DNA of 64,000 nt from Corbicula japonica (taxonomy: Eukaryota > Mollusca > Bivalvia > Venerida > Cyrenidae): NCBI GenBank assembly GCA_038501625.1, contig JAZAYU010000010.1:7461380-7525379 (forward strand). Reading direction: 5' to 3'. Shown piece after piece: positions 11,654 through 24,890 of the stretch. How positions within the stretch are numbered: position 1 is the first letter of the stretch; each line of letters starts with the position of its first letter. The notes beneath the pieces are model-generated. The model was not told the origin of the DNA. It did no database searches and saw only the letters and a program-made list of their open reading frames with translations. The position numbers and the translations under genes were made by a program.

Positions 11654-11836
11654 ATCACAACTGACGCATAACGCCATAACAACTGACGCATAACGTCATC
11701 ACAACTGACGCATAACGTCATCACAACAGACGCATAACGTCATCACAACTGACGCATGACGTCATCAAAACTGACGCATAATGTCATCACAACTGACGCA
11801 TAACGCCATCAAAATTGACGCAGAAGTAATCACGTT
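11654..11836 (+). repeat. 22 bp tandem repeat with CRE-like words
   Basis: About eight copies of a 22 bp unit built from AACTGACGCATAACGTCATC. Each unit holds two oppositely oriented TGACG/CGTCA half-sites, and one (near 11,757) is a perfect TGACGTCA palindrome, the consensus CREB/ATF site. No adjacent gene was found, so regulatory use is only a possibility. Confidence 0.85.
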
Positions 11837-12234
11837 AAAAATAAATTCAAAACACAAGTCAAACTTTTTAATTTGGGCATCGAATATGTGCATTTCCGGT
11901 AATATTGAGTCTCCAAAGAAACTTACATAGAGAGGTTCATTTTGTCGAATTCACTTGATTCAAGCTCTGAAGTAAAAATGAATGACGTTAAAAGCTTGTT
12001 ACATGAAACACTTTGTAATGGAACAAGAGCTGTCACTGGAATTGACATATGCCCCCGAAATGCAGCTTGAAATCAAATAGGTATACATATGTAATAAATA
12101 AACATATGTAATGAAAAATATGCTTGTGGAACACGAAGCATACTGCATGCATATAATGTGAAAGATGAAAGGATCATAATTATGTTTCAAGTCTGTAGTA
12201 AATATATAGTTAAATAAAGTTAAATATTAATATG

Positions 12235-12275
12235 AACAAGAGGTCCATGATGGCCCTTTATCACTCACCTGAGTG
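12235..12275 (-). mobile_element. Internal second 3' terminus of the AGCTCACC-type element
   Basis: On the minus strand this reads CACTCAGGTGAGTGA, then a GGGCCATCATGGACC hairpin and CTCTTGTT, the same 3' terminus seen at 48,042-48,080. It lies inside element 1, about 210 bases from that element's own 3' end. The matching 5' end (AGCTCACC hairpin) is not found between here and 14,209, so this is either a nested insertion that lost its 5' end or a chimera. Confidence 0.7.
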
Positions 12276-12299
12276 CAACGTCTCGATATGGTGAACATT

Positions 12300-13665
12300 T
12301 ACATCAAGTTATTTTAAAACCCAATAAGAAACAACAAATCTACAGCTTGGAAAAGAAAATGCTATTTTTCGTAACAGTGACCTTGACCTTTGACCTACAG
12401 GCATGGGTATTGTAAGCAACACATCCCTTTGTCATGGTAAATATTTTTGTAAAGTTATTTTGAAATCACTTCATTCATTAGGATTTAACAGCTAAGACAA
12501 GAAAATGTTATTTTTAGTAACAGTGACCTTGACCTTGGACCAACAGGCATGGGTATTGTACGCGAAAGTACACCTTGTCATGGTAAACATTTGAGCCAAG
12601 TTATTTTAAAATCCAATGAGAAATAACAAATTTACAGCATGGACAAGATTTTTCTATTTATAGTAACAGTGACCTAGTTTTTGAACCCAGGTGACCCATA
12701 TTCAAACTCAACCAATTAATAACTGGGACATATGTCCTGACCAAGTTTCTTTACAATCTGATAGTAAAATTGTGACCACTATAGTGTAAACATGAAAATT
12801 CTATTTTTAGTAACAGTGATCTAGTTTTTGGACCCAGATGACCCATATTCGAACTTGTCTGACAAATCATTAGGACAAACATCCTGACGAAGTTTCATGA
12901 CAATCGGAGCAAAAATGTGACCTCTAGAGTGTTAACAAGAAAATTCTATTTTAAGTAACAGTGACCTAGTTTTGGGACCCAGATGACCCATATTCAAACT
13001 CGTCCGAGAAATCATTGGGACAAACATCCTGACCAAGTGTCATGACAATCAGAACAAAAATGTGACCGCTAGAGTGTTAACAAGAAAATTCTATTTATAG
13101 TAACAGTTACCTAATTTTTGGACCCAGGTGACCCATATTCAAACTCGGCCTAGAAATAAATGGGACAAATATCCTGACCAAGTTTCATGATAATTGGAGC
13201 AAAAATGTGACTGCTAGAGTGTTAACAAAAAAATTCTATTTATAGTAACAGTGACCTAGTTTTTGGGATCAGGTGACCCATATTCATACTCGGCCTAGAA
13301 ATAAATGGGACAAATATCCTGACCAAGTTTCATGATAATTCGAGCAAAAATGTGACCGCTAGAGTTTTAACAAGAAAATTCTATTTATAGTAACAGTGAC
13401 CTAGTTTTTGGACCAGGATGAACCTTATTTGAACTCGTCCGAGAATTCATTGGGACAAACATCCAGACCAAGTTTCATGACAATCGGAGCAAAAATGTGA
13501 CCGCTAGAGTGTTAACAAGAAAATTCTATTTTTAGTAACAGTGACCTAGTTTTTGGACCCTGATGACCCATATTAAAACTTGTCCAAGAAATCATTGGGA
13601 CAAACATCCTGACCAAATTTCATGACAATCGGACAAAAAAATGTTACCTCTATTGCGTTAACAAA
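12300..13665 (-). repeat. ~146 bp core tandem repeat of element 1
   Basis: About nine units marked by a TCTATTT-T-TAGTAACAGTGACC block at roughly 12,353, 12,501, 12,646, 12,795, 12,940, 13,084, 13,230, 13,375 and 13,519. The minus-strand form of the marker (AAGGTCAAGGTCACTGTTAC) is the same block found in every unit of the element at 46.76-48.08 kb, showing a common core origin. Confidence 0.88.
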
Positions 13666-13672
13666 ATTTACC

Positions 13673-13696
13673 TTAGGGTTAGGGTTTAGGGTTAGG
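13673..13696 (+). repeat. Interstitial telomere-like repeat 1
   Basis: Four near-perfect units of the TTAGGG type (one stretched to TTTAGGG) sit at the start of a second-core repeat unit. TTAGGG is the usual animal, including molluscan, telomere repeat. Confidence 0.85.
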
Positions 13697-13822
13697 TAAA
13701 AAGGCCCATAACTCTGCCAAAAATAATCCGATCAGAAATTCCTTTGGATATGCATAACAAGTCTTGGTGACAAACACTCCTGTGAAGTTTCAATGAAATC
13801 CCTCAAGCGATTTCAGTTTACG

Positions 13823-13859
13823 TTAGGGTTAGGGTTTAGGGTTAGGGTTTAGGGTTAGG
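13823..13859 (+). repeat. Interstitial telomere-like repeat 2
   Basis: Six units of TTAGGG/TTTAGGG at the same place in the next second-core unit, 150 bases after the first block; both continue into GTAAAAAGG and CCATAACTC. The third unit (from about 13,985) lacks it. Confidence 0.85.
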
Positions 13860-14210
13860 TAAAAAGGTCCATAACTCGGCCAAAAATAATCCGATCAGAA
13901 ATTCCTTCGGATATGCACATCTATGCTTGGTGACAAACACTCCTGTGAAGTTTCAATGAAATCCCTCAAGCGGTTTGGGAGAAGAAGCGAGGACAAGATT
14001 TTGCTTCAAAGGGCCATAACTCAGCCAAAAATAATCGGAGCAGAAATTCCTGACGATATGCACAACTAGGCTTGGTGACAAACATTCCTGTGAAGTTTCA
14101 AAGAAATCCCTCAAGCGGTTTCAGAGGAGAAGCGAGGACAAGATTATTTCGGACGGACGGAAGGACGGACGGTCCGATTACTATATGCCTCCCTTCGGGG
14201 GCATAAAAAA

Positions 14211-15110
14211 TCGCTTATCAGAAGTATACTTTGAAATACGGCCAAAATGTGATATAAACTACTAGCTAAATTATCCAAACCAGATAGTTTTTTCCAAGTT
14301 TGAAGTGCTTGTAGTGATTACTGAATTCTTACTCTCCATCATTAAATCAGAGTAAGATGATATTCTTAAATATAATTGTTGCAATGGAATAAGAACTTAT
14401 GAATTTAAATAATAAGCTGTGAGTGTTAGTAATTGTTGCTGGACAACATAAATTTATGTCATGAGTGGTATAAGTGCTATAAGTGACATTTCGTCAATTC
14501 ACCGAATTCCAATCTAGAATGTTAGTGAGAAGCGAGCAATCTAGTAACAATGGAAACATTTAAGAACAATTCAGATTTGAATGACAAACTCTTGATACAA
14601 AATAATTACATTAGAAAAATACAATGGCTTTTTGGAAAATCATTCTTTTCCAGGAAGTTTGCTTATATGTTTTTGTTTGTTTGATGAGTTCTTTGATATG
14701 TCTCATGAGCGTAGCTTTGCAAGTGCGCAGAAGTTAGAAGACATAAACGTCAATAACGGCCTAGTGATGCGAGGACAGAGGGGACCAGTAACAGTTCAGG
14801 GGGCCAACGACAGTTCTGAGTATACGTCGAAAAGTCGCGTGCACAATCTTATTTATTCTGTGAGCGCCTGTCCCCGAAATGAAGTTCATGTATATGCGTG
14901 CACTTGGCTTTTAATCAAGCTATGCCACTGAATATTAAGTGAGAAGTTTGAAACTTCAGATCACAGATAATGACACAACTTTCCTTAAAGACTTTATTCA
15001 AAACTTTTCCTTGAGTACATGTATTATGTTGTCATTGTCGATGGTGCTTCATGGTGTTTTACTTCTGTAAATGATCGATTTGTCAGTTATCTTCTGACAA
15101 TCAGTTTATG
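14211..15110. other. No gene recognised
   Basis: A 99-codon open frame at 14,632-14,931 shows no recognisable domain. The sequence at 14,984-15,031 (CTTTATTCAAAACTTTTCC, TTGAGTA, ATGTTG) resembles 6,650-6,682 downstream of a SINE fragment, so a shared repeat tail is possible. Confidence 0.35.
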
Positions 15111-15124
15111 TCTTGTTTTTGCAA

Positions 15125-17425
15125 TTCCCATGATTGATATCAATACTTACTCCAATGATTCCTCAATCAGTTATTTCTCAAAGAGCAGTTTAACTGTTGT
15201 GTTTCCTGGGTTTGATATCAATACTAACTCCACTGATTCCACAATCAGTTATCTCTCAACGAGCAGTTTACCTATTGTGTTTCCTGGGTTTGATATCAAT
15301 ACTAACTCCACTGATTCCACAATCAGTTATCTCTCAACGAGCAGTTTACCTATTGTGTTACCTGGGTTTGATATCAATACTAACTCCACTGATTCCACGA
15401 TCAGTTATCTCTCAAGGAGCAGTTTACCTGTTGTGTTTCCTGGGTTTGATATCAATACTAACTCCACTGATTCCACAATCAGTTATCTCTCAACGAGCAG
15501 TTTACCTATTGTGTTACCTGGGTTTGATATCAATACTAACTCCACTGATTCCACGATCAGTTATCTATCAAGGAGCAGTTTACCTGTTGTGTTTCCTGGG
15601 TTTGATATTAATACTAACTCCACTGATTCCACAATCAGTTATTTCTCAAAGAGCAGTTTACCTTTTGTGTTTCCTGGGTTTGATATCAATACTTACTCCA
15701 CTGATTCCACAATCAGTTATTTCTCAACGAGAACTTTACCTATTGTGTTTCCTGGGTTTGATATTAATACTAACTCCACTGATTCCACAATCAGTTATCT
15801 CTCAACGAGCAGTTTACCTTTTGTGTTTCCTGGGTTTGATATCAATACTTACTCCACTGATTCCACGATCAGTTATCTCTCAACGAGCAGTTTACCTATT
15901 GTGTTTCCTGGGTTTGATATTAATACTAACTCCACTGATTCCACAATCAGTTATTTCTCAACGAGCAGTTTACCTATTGTGTTTCCTGGGTTTGATATCA
16001 ATACTAACTCCACTGATTCCACAATCAGTTATCTCTCAACGAGCAGTTTACCTATTGTGTTTCCTGGGTTTGATATCAATACAAACTCCACTGATTCCAC
16101 AATCAGTTATCTCTCAACGAGCAGTTTACCTATTGTGTTTCCTGGGTTTGATATCAATACTAACTCAACTGATTCCACAATCAGTTATTTCTCAACGAGC
16201 AGTTTACCTATTGTGTTTCCTGGGTTTGATATCAATACTAACTCCACTGATTCCACAATCAGTTATTTCTCAACGAGCAGTTTACCTATTGTGTTTCCTG
16301 GGTTTGATATTAATACTAACTCCACTGATTCCACAATCAGTTATTTCTCAACGAACAGTTTACCTATTGTGTTTTCTTGGGTTTGATATCAATACTAACT
16401 CCACTGATTCCACAATCAGTTATTTCTCAACGAGCAGTTTACCTATTGTGTTTCCTGGGTTTGATATCAATACTTACTCCACTGATTCCACAATCAGTTA
16501 TTTCTCAACGAGCACTTTACCTATTGTGTTTCCTGGGTTTGATATTAATACTAACTCCACTGATTCCACAATCAGTTATCTCTCAACGAGCAGTTTACCT
16601 TTTGTGTTTCCTGGGTTTGATATCAATACTAACTCCACTGATTCCACGATCAGTTATCTCTCAACGAGCAGTTTATCTATTGTGTTTCCTGGGTTTGATA
16701 TCAATACTAACTCCACTGATTCCACAATCAGTTATCTCTCAACGAGCAGTTTACCTATTGTGTTTCCTGGGGTTGATATCAATACTAACTCCACTGATTC
16801 CACAATCAGTTATCTCTCAACGAGCAGTTTACCTATTGTGTTTCCTGGGTTTGATATCAATACTAACTCCACTGATTCCACAATCAGTTATTTCTCAACG
16901 AGCAGTTTACCTATTGTGTTTCCTGGGTTTGATATCAATACTAACTCCACTGATTCCACAATCAGTTATTTCTCAACGAGCAGTTTACCTATTGTGTTTC
17001 CTGGGTTTGATATCAATACTAACTCCACTGATTCCACAATCAGTTATTTCTCAACGAACAGTTTACCTATTGTGTTTCCTGGGTTTGATATCAATACTAA
17101 CTCCACTGATTCCACAATCAGTTATTTCTCAACGAGCAGTTTACCTATTGTGTTTCCTGGGTTTGATATCAATACTAACTCCACTGATTCCACAATCAGT
17201 TATTTCTCAACGAGCAGTTTACCTATTGTGTTTCCTGGGTTTGATATTAATACTAACTCCACTGATTCCACAATCAGTTATTTCTCAACGAACAGTTTAC
17301 CTATTGTGTTTCCTGGGTTTGATAATAATACTAACTCCACAGATTCCACGATCAGTTATTTCTCAACGAGCAGATTACCTATTGTGTTTCCTGTGTTTGA
17401 TATCAATACTATCACACTGCCTTAA
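15125..17425 (+). repeat. 78 bp minisatellite, about 29 units, open in two frames
   Basis: Tandem array of a 78 bp (26-codon) unit. One frame gives a 26-residue repeat containing DINTNSTDSTISYLS, the other one containing SILTPLIPQSVISQR; both stay open for hundreds of codons because the unit is a multiple of three. From 15,019 the first frame has a possible start, a hydrophobic stretch near residues 23-36 and each unit carries an N-S-T sequon, so a repetitive secreted or cell-surface protein is conceivable. A single extra T at about 16,373 shifts the frame (stop at 16,386). Unit-to-unit changes include both silent (ATC/ATT) and replacement changes (Leu/Phe, Ile/Val/Phe, Asn/Tyr), so no clear coding constraint is visible. 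Most likely a non-coding minisatellite. Confidence 0.9.
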
Positions 17426-17454
17426 ACTGTGATCGGAACATAACGAAGCGCTCT

Positions 17455-18135
17455 GTAAACAGAGGGTTGTAGTGCCGCCCGAAGCATTTATCATTGAGGT
17501 ATATCGAGAACATGTATTGACTTAGCCCACTTGTACCAGATGTAAGTATTGGGCCCGGGAGCATGTATCATTATTGTATATCAAGAAGAAGAATGACTTT
17601 GCGCACTGATACACGAGAACAGTAGTGCCCCCGGGAGCATATATCATTCATTTCTTTATAGAGCAAGTAATGATACCAGATGGTAGTAATTCCGCCCGGG
17701 AGCCTGTATCATCCACGTTTATCTAGAACAAGTAATAACTTTGCGCACCGGTACCAGATGGTAAAAGTGCCGCCCGGAAGCATATGTCATATATATTTCG
17801 TGTATATCTAGAACAAGTAATGACTTAGATCACTGGTACCAGATAGTAGTGCCACCCGGGAGCATGTGTCATTTATTCATATCTAGAACTAGAAATGCAT
17901 GACTATTCCCACTGGTACGAGAGAGTAGTAGTTCCGCTTAGGAGCGTGTATCATTCATGTGTATCTAGAACAAGTAATGACTGCCTCATTGTACCAGAGG
18001 GTAATAGTGCCGCCCGGGAGCATGTATCATTCCTATATATCTAGAACATGTAATGAATTTGCGCACCGGTACCAGATGGTAGAAGTGCATATAGCTGTAG
18101 TGCCCCCGGGAGCATGTATCGTTCATGTTTACATT
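17455..18135 (+). repeat. ~75-92 bp minisatellite, about 8 units
   Basis: Units share GCCCGGGAGCATGTATCATT, TATCTAGAACAAGTAATGA and CTGGTACCAGATGGTAGTAG. Markers occur near 17,557, 17,634, 17,698, 17,771, 17,858, 17,940, 18,015 and 18,107. It lies directly against the 78 bp array but is unrelated in sequence. Confidence 0.85.
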
Positions 18136-18182
18136 CACCCAAAGTTCTAATTTGTTAGTTTATGTCTTTAATTGTTCATTAG

Positions 18183-19790
<1,608 letters not shown>

Positions 19791-19799
19791 GGATAACAC

Positions 19800-20935
19800 G
19801 TTTAATGCACTTTTACCGGTTCGTCCGTGTAAAGTAGTATACAGGAACGTGGTTGCTTTCAAACAATGAGTTTTTCAAAATGTTTTTAAAAATACTAATG
19901 TAAGGACTATTTTTATCTCTGTTTGCAATGAATTCCACAAAGCATTTGCCGACGGAATGAACGAGTTCGACAGAGATGTTCTTCTTGGAATAGTTGCATA
20001 ATTCGTAAATGATATTGGTTTTCATCTCCGACGTATCGTGGAAAGTTGACAAAAAATCTTCAGGTACCATACTGTTTCTCAATTTATACATTAAGACTAA
20101 TTTTTGGTAAGTGTGCCTATTAGCTAACGACATCCATCCTGCTTCTTTGATTAGGTTTTCAATGGAAACTGAGCGAGTTAAGGCTGTAGCGATTCACGCA
20201 GTTTCGTACTGTAATTGCTATAATTTAGTTTTCTTATATTCTGTACAACCGTCCCAAACTACAGATGCGTATTCTAAAATTGGGCGCATATATGAAATGT
20301 AGATTTGATTCAGAGTTTGTCGATTTACTTTGAATTTAGTAGCTTGCATTAATACTAGAACTTTAGATGCTAATTTTGAAATATATTCTATAAATATGAT
20401 TGTGCCATTTTCCACCGTTATTAAAAATTACGCCATGGTGTTTGTGACTGTTGGTAAAGGACAACTGAGTTCAAAAATGAGACTAGGTGGGTTTATTGAC
20501 TTGTTTGTTGAGAAAAATAATACATCTGTTTTGTCAGGATTGAATGTTACAAGCCGTCGTTTTGACCATTGCGATATTTGTTGTATAAGTCGTGATTAAG
20601 AAATCCCTAAGTCTAATAATGATGAAATTGTTTGAGCCAAAGTGTCGTCTGCAAAAAGACGTGTTACACTTAAAATAGATTAACTGCTATGTCGTTAATA
20701 AACATAAGAAAGAACAAAGGACCAAGGATCGATCCCTGTGGAACCCCAGCTTTTACTGGTAGATTTTGAGACGAACTTGTAGATGAAACTAGTACTTTTT
20801 GTTGTCTATCCGATAAGTAGATAAGTAGTCCAGCTAAGAAGTTTGTCAGTTATACCATATTGCTTTAACTTATGTAGGAGACCACTGTGCCACACCCGGT
20901 CAAATGCCTCATGATCAGGTAATATCGTTTTAAAT
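19800..20935 (-). pseudogene. LINE reverse transcriptase fragment (jockey-like)
   Basis: Minus-strand reading from 20,935 down gives HEAFDRVWH (motif A), then GVPQGSILGPLLF-type motif B near 20,740, a damaged motif C region, and a thumb/C-terminal part with YISYMRPILEYASVVWDGC (20,330-20,215) and NRHTYQKLVLMYKLRNS (20,130-20,080). Several frame changes and stops interrupt it, and the N-terminal half of the RT and the endonuclease are missing. The 3' side stops near 19,800 without a recognisable tail. This is a both-ends-truncated, decayed copy. It is a different LINE lineage from the one at 7-10.7 kb. Confidence 0.8.
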
Positions 20936-20939
20936 TAGA

Positions 20940-21915
20940 AATAATTTGGAAAAAATTTGGGCGCAGATATAATTTTTGCTGGGTAAAGTATATTACGGTC
21001 GATGATTTTTCTACTTTTAAATGCTTTAATTTTTATGAATGGCATGAAATTCAGTCCATACTGACGCACCCTAAACCAATTTAATTAAGCATAAACAATT
21101 GTTTAAAGGTTTAAGCTTTTAAATCCTATTTAATACATATTTTGGGGGGAAATATTTTATATTTCCTACGAGAAATAAATCAAAATATAAGAAGAATAGT
21201 GCACGACTCTATCTATGTACTAAATTACTCTAAGCGAACTGACAATAGTTGTGTTCATGGTCATTACTCTTTGATGATTCGCCACCCGACTTAAAATCGA
21301 AAATGCATGTATATTTTTTTATATTCAAACAATCTATTTCTTTCTTGTATTGCTAATATAGCATCTGAATGAATGTTACATTTCAAAGCACATACTCTAA
21401 CTTCGAATGTTATTAAGTAGGAAAGGTCACTTTTATCTGTCATTTATCTAATGGCAGTGACGAGCGATTGGGGGACGCAGGAAACATTCAATACTATGTT
21501 TTACTTTGATTAACGATTTTCCACTTTGTTTTATTTGATTACAAGCAGGCAGTAAAGTGGAAACTTTGCAACGGTGCGTAGTTGTTTATTAGCAATAAAC
21601 CGGTTTGAATTGTTGAAAGTTAAGACACCGAAGATCAACGGGGAGGCCGAATGGTTTGTCGCGAAATGTAACAATTCAGCACCCAACTGGTTTTCGATTT
21701 TTTGTTGGAAATCATTCATATTGATTCGTACCCAACACAGACTTCGAAACTCGAAACACCCGCGACAAAAATATATATATTAAAAAACGAAAATTAGGTG
21801 GGGGGGGGGGGGTCGTCCGACCCTCGGGACAAAAATAAAAGAACAACAACCGAACTGTTGGAGCTAACTCTCTTTGGAATTCTGATGCTATGGGAAGTAA
21901 ATACACACTGTATTG
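20940..21915. other. No gene recognised; poly-G tract
   Basis: Roughly 1 kb with only short unsupported frames, for example a 62-codon minus-strand frame at 21,531-21,719 with no known domain. A ~14 base G run lies near 21,799. Confidence 0.4.
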
Positions 21916-21989
21916 TTGTAATTCTTTTGTATCATCGGTACTCTTAAGGACTTTTTAAAGCAATTTCTTGCAGAATTTCATGATAAAAA

Positions 21990-22178
21990 AGTGAAATATG
22001 CATATAAGGAATGACCATCTCCAGCAGACACAACCCCTCCACACAACCAAAAGGTAGAGAGGAAATAAAAGATGGTTTTAGAATAATCAGTTTCAAAAGG
22101 ACGCCACAACCAATTAACGAAAGTGAGAACCCGAGGGGTTACCGCCTTGGAACGCTCAGTGGCAAAATATTTTTTAAG
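21990..22178 (-). repeat. ~190 bp interspersed repeat, copy C, inside satellite
   Basis: Reverse complement of the family at 996-1,170 and 2,284-2,480 (GGACGCCACAACCAATTAAC, GAAAGTGAGAACCCGAGG, GGTTACCGCCTTGG). It interrupts a satellite unit between TTTCATGATAAAAAAG and ATGTGACCTTTGGGATAA, which are contiguous in the other units. Confidence 0.8.
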
Positions 22179-22659
22179 ACATTCATGTGACCTTTGGGAT
22201 AATTTACTTTTTCCAGGAAAAGATCCATTATTATTCGAAAACCTGAACTATTTTCCTGAAAGTTTTCTTAAAACCTGATATTTAAGTGAAGGCAGTAAAA
22301 GCCATCATATTACTAGCACACTGTCGAGTTAAAATATTTATCCGTGTTCATGAAATCCTTTAATTATTTTTATCTAAAATAAGAGATAATGTTTGGCAAA
22401 AGTATCATAAGGAGATCTTTAAACTGTTTTTGAAGGGGAGTTAACTGCTCCGCTTATAAAACGATTGTCAGTACGACTTAATTCGCTCATGTTTGGCATA
22501 GGTAACGTCAGGCGATTTTAAAACGGTTTTTGAATGGGAGCTAACTACTCCGCATATAATACAATTGTCAATACGAGTTAATTCGCTTTGGATTTATTAT
22601 CAAATATCTCAACCATAGATAAAAATATATATTACTAACGTTCTGTTTGAAATCCCGCA

Positions 22660-22750
22660 TTATCCATAGCTCAGTTGGTTACCTTGTCGGAATCCAGCGC
22701 TGTGCGCTGTCCCATTCACGGTGCGGGTTCGCACCCAGTTAGAGGCATTT
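22660..22750 (+). repeat. tRNA-like segment, satellite unit 1
   Basis: Box-A-like TAGCTCAGTTGG and box-B-like GGGTTCGCACCCAG, flanked by the same spacing as in the SINE at 57.7 kb. It shares GTCGG, GGCTG/CGCTG and CGCTGTC words with that SINE, so the satellite unit descends from, or captured, the same tRNA-derived family. It is not a functional tRNA: no intact acceptor stem is evident. Confidence 0.75.
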
Positions 22751-23368
22751 CATTTTAAATTCGTTTTACACCCAAACACACAAAAAAGCAACACAAACAA
22801 CAATTTAAATGATCACATGATTACAATGATACTGTCAACAATATGCATTCTTAAGGTCTTTTAAAGCACTTTCTAGCAGAATTTCATGCTAAGAGAATTA
22901 TGTGACCTTTGGGATAATTTACTGTTTTCGGGAAATGATCCATTATTTTTTCGAGAAGCTTAACTATTTTCCTGAAAGTTTTCTTGAAATCCGATATTTA
23001 AGGTAAGGCAGTTGAAGCAATCATACTAACTGGCACACTTTCGAGTTATAATACTCATATGTGTTCATGAAATCCTATAATTATTTATCTTAAATTAGAG
23101 TTAATTCGCTTATGTTTGGCAAAAGTAACATAAGGCGATCTTAAAACTGTTTTCAAGGGCAGTTAATTGCTCCGCTTATAATACGATTGTGAATACGAGT
23201 TAATTCGCTTATGTTTGGCATGGGTAACGTCAGGCGATTTTTAAACTGTTATTGAAGGGGGTTAACTGCTCTGCTTATAATACGATTGTCAATACGAGTT
23301 AATTCGCTTTGGATTTATTATCAAATATCTCAACTATAGATAAAAATATATCTAACGGTCTCTTTGAA

Positions 23369-23459
23369 ATCCCGTATAGCTCAGTTGGTTACGTCGTCGG
23401 ACTTCAGGGCTGCGCGCTGTCCCCATTCACGATGCGGGTTCGCACCCAGTTAGAGGCAT
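23369..23459 (+). repeat. tRNA-like segment, satellite unit 2
   Basis: Same structure as in unit 1, with TAGCTCAGTTGG at 23,377 and GGGTTCGCACCCAG near 23,436. Confidence 0.75.
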
Positions 23460-24087
23460 TTCATTTTAAATTCGCTTTACACCCAAACACAAAAACGAAG
23501 CAACACAAACAACAATTTAAATGATCAAATGAGTATAATGATACTGACAACAAAATGCATTTTTAAGGTCTTTTAAAGCACTTTCTAGCAGACTTTCATG
23601 TTAAGAGAATTATGTGACCTTTGGGATAATTTACTGTTTTCGGGAAATGATCCATTATTTTTCGAGAACCTTAACTATTTTCCTGAAAGTTTTCTTCAAA
23701 CTTGATATTTAAGGTAAGGGAGTTGAAGCAATCATACTTACTAACACACTTTCGAGTTAGAATACTCATATGTGTTCATGAAATCCTTTAATTATTTATC
23801 TAAAATTAGAGATAATTCGCTTATGTGTGGCAAAAGTAACATAAGGCGATCTTAAAACTGTTTTTGAAGGGGAGTTAACTCCTCCGCTTATATTACGATT
23901 GTCAATACGAGTTAATTCGCTTATGTTTGGCATAGGTATAGTCAGGTGATTTTAAAACTGTTATTGAAAGGGGGGGGGGGGGGGTACTGCTCCGCTTATA
24001 ATACGATTGTCAATACGAGTTAATTCGCTTTGTATTTAGTATCAAATATCTCAAATATAGATAAAAAAGATATCGTACATCTCTGAA

Positions 24088-24178
24088 ATCCCGCATAGCT
24101 CAGTTGGTTTCGTCGTCGAATCCAGCGCTGTGCGCTGTCCCCTTCACGGTGCTGGTTCGCACCCAGCTAGAGGCATTT
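24088..24178 (+). repeat. tRNA-like segment, satellite unit 3
   Basis: TAGCTCAGTTGG at 24,096; box B altered to CTGGTTCGCACCCAGC. Confidence 0.75.
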
Positions 24179-24798
24179 CATTTTAAATTCGTTTTACACC
24201 CAAACACACATAAAAGCAACACAAACAACAATTTAAATGATCACATGATTACAATGATACTGACATCAATATGCATTCTTAAGGTCTTTTAAAGCACTTT
24301 CTAGCAGAATTTCATGTTAAGAGAATTATGTGACCTTTGGGATAATTTACTGTTTTCGGGAAATGATCCATTATTTTTTCGAGAAGCTTAACTATTTTCC
24401 TGAAAGTTTTCTTGAAACCTGATATTTAAGTTAAGGCAGTTGAAGCAATCATACTAACTGGCACACTTTCGAGTTAGAATACTCATATGTGTTCATGAAA
24501 TCCTTAAATTATTTATCAAAAATAAGAGATAATACGCTTATGTTTGGCAAAAGTAACATAAGGCGATCTTAAAACTGTTTTTGAAGGGGAGTTAACTCCT
24601 CCGCTTATAATACGATTGTCAATACGAGTTAATTCGCTTATGTTTGGCATAGGTAACGTCAGGCGATTTTAAAACTGTTACTGATAGGGGGGTTACTGCT
24701 CCGCGTATAATACGATTGTGAATACGAGTTATTCGCTTTGTATTTTTTATCAAATATCTCAACTATAGATAAAAAATATATCTAACGGTCTCTTTGAA

Positions 24799-24890
24799 AT
24801 CCCGAATAGCTCAGTTGGATGCGTCGTCGGACTTCAGGGCTGCGCGCTGTCCCCATCACGGTGCGGGTTCGCACCCAGTTAGAGGCATTT
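24799..24890 (+). repeat. tRNA-like segment, satellite unit 4
   Basis: TAGCTCAGTTGG at 24,807 followed by GGGTTCGCACCCAG near 24,865. Confidence 0.75.

Larger units (their letters stand above)
12022..14209 (-). mobile_element. Helentron-like non-autonomous element 1 (minus strand)
   Basis: On the minus strand the element starts at a T-rich junction followed by a hairpin, TATGCCCCCGAAGGGAGGCA (14,204 downward), then a GGACGGAC-rich stretch (14,152-14,175). It ends with a sub-terminal repeat TTCGGGGGCATA (12,048-12,059, inverted copy of the 5' end), a hairpin TGTCA...TGACA (12,031-12,047) and the terminus GCTCTTGTT (12,022-12,030). The interior is a tandem core (12,300-13,670, ~146 bp units) plus three units of a second core (13,665-14,150). 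No ORF. This layout matches non-autonomous Helentron/HINE-type or bivalve pearl-like elements; that identification is inference. Confidence 0.75.

Noticed and set aside
15197..17432. Long second frame (CFLGLISILTPLIPQ repeat) as a separate gene
   Set aside because: It is the alternative frame of the 78 bp minisatellite; it lacks a start region of its own.
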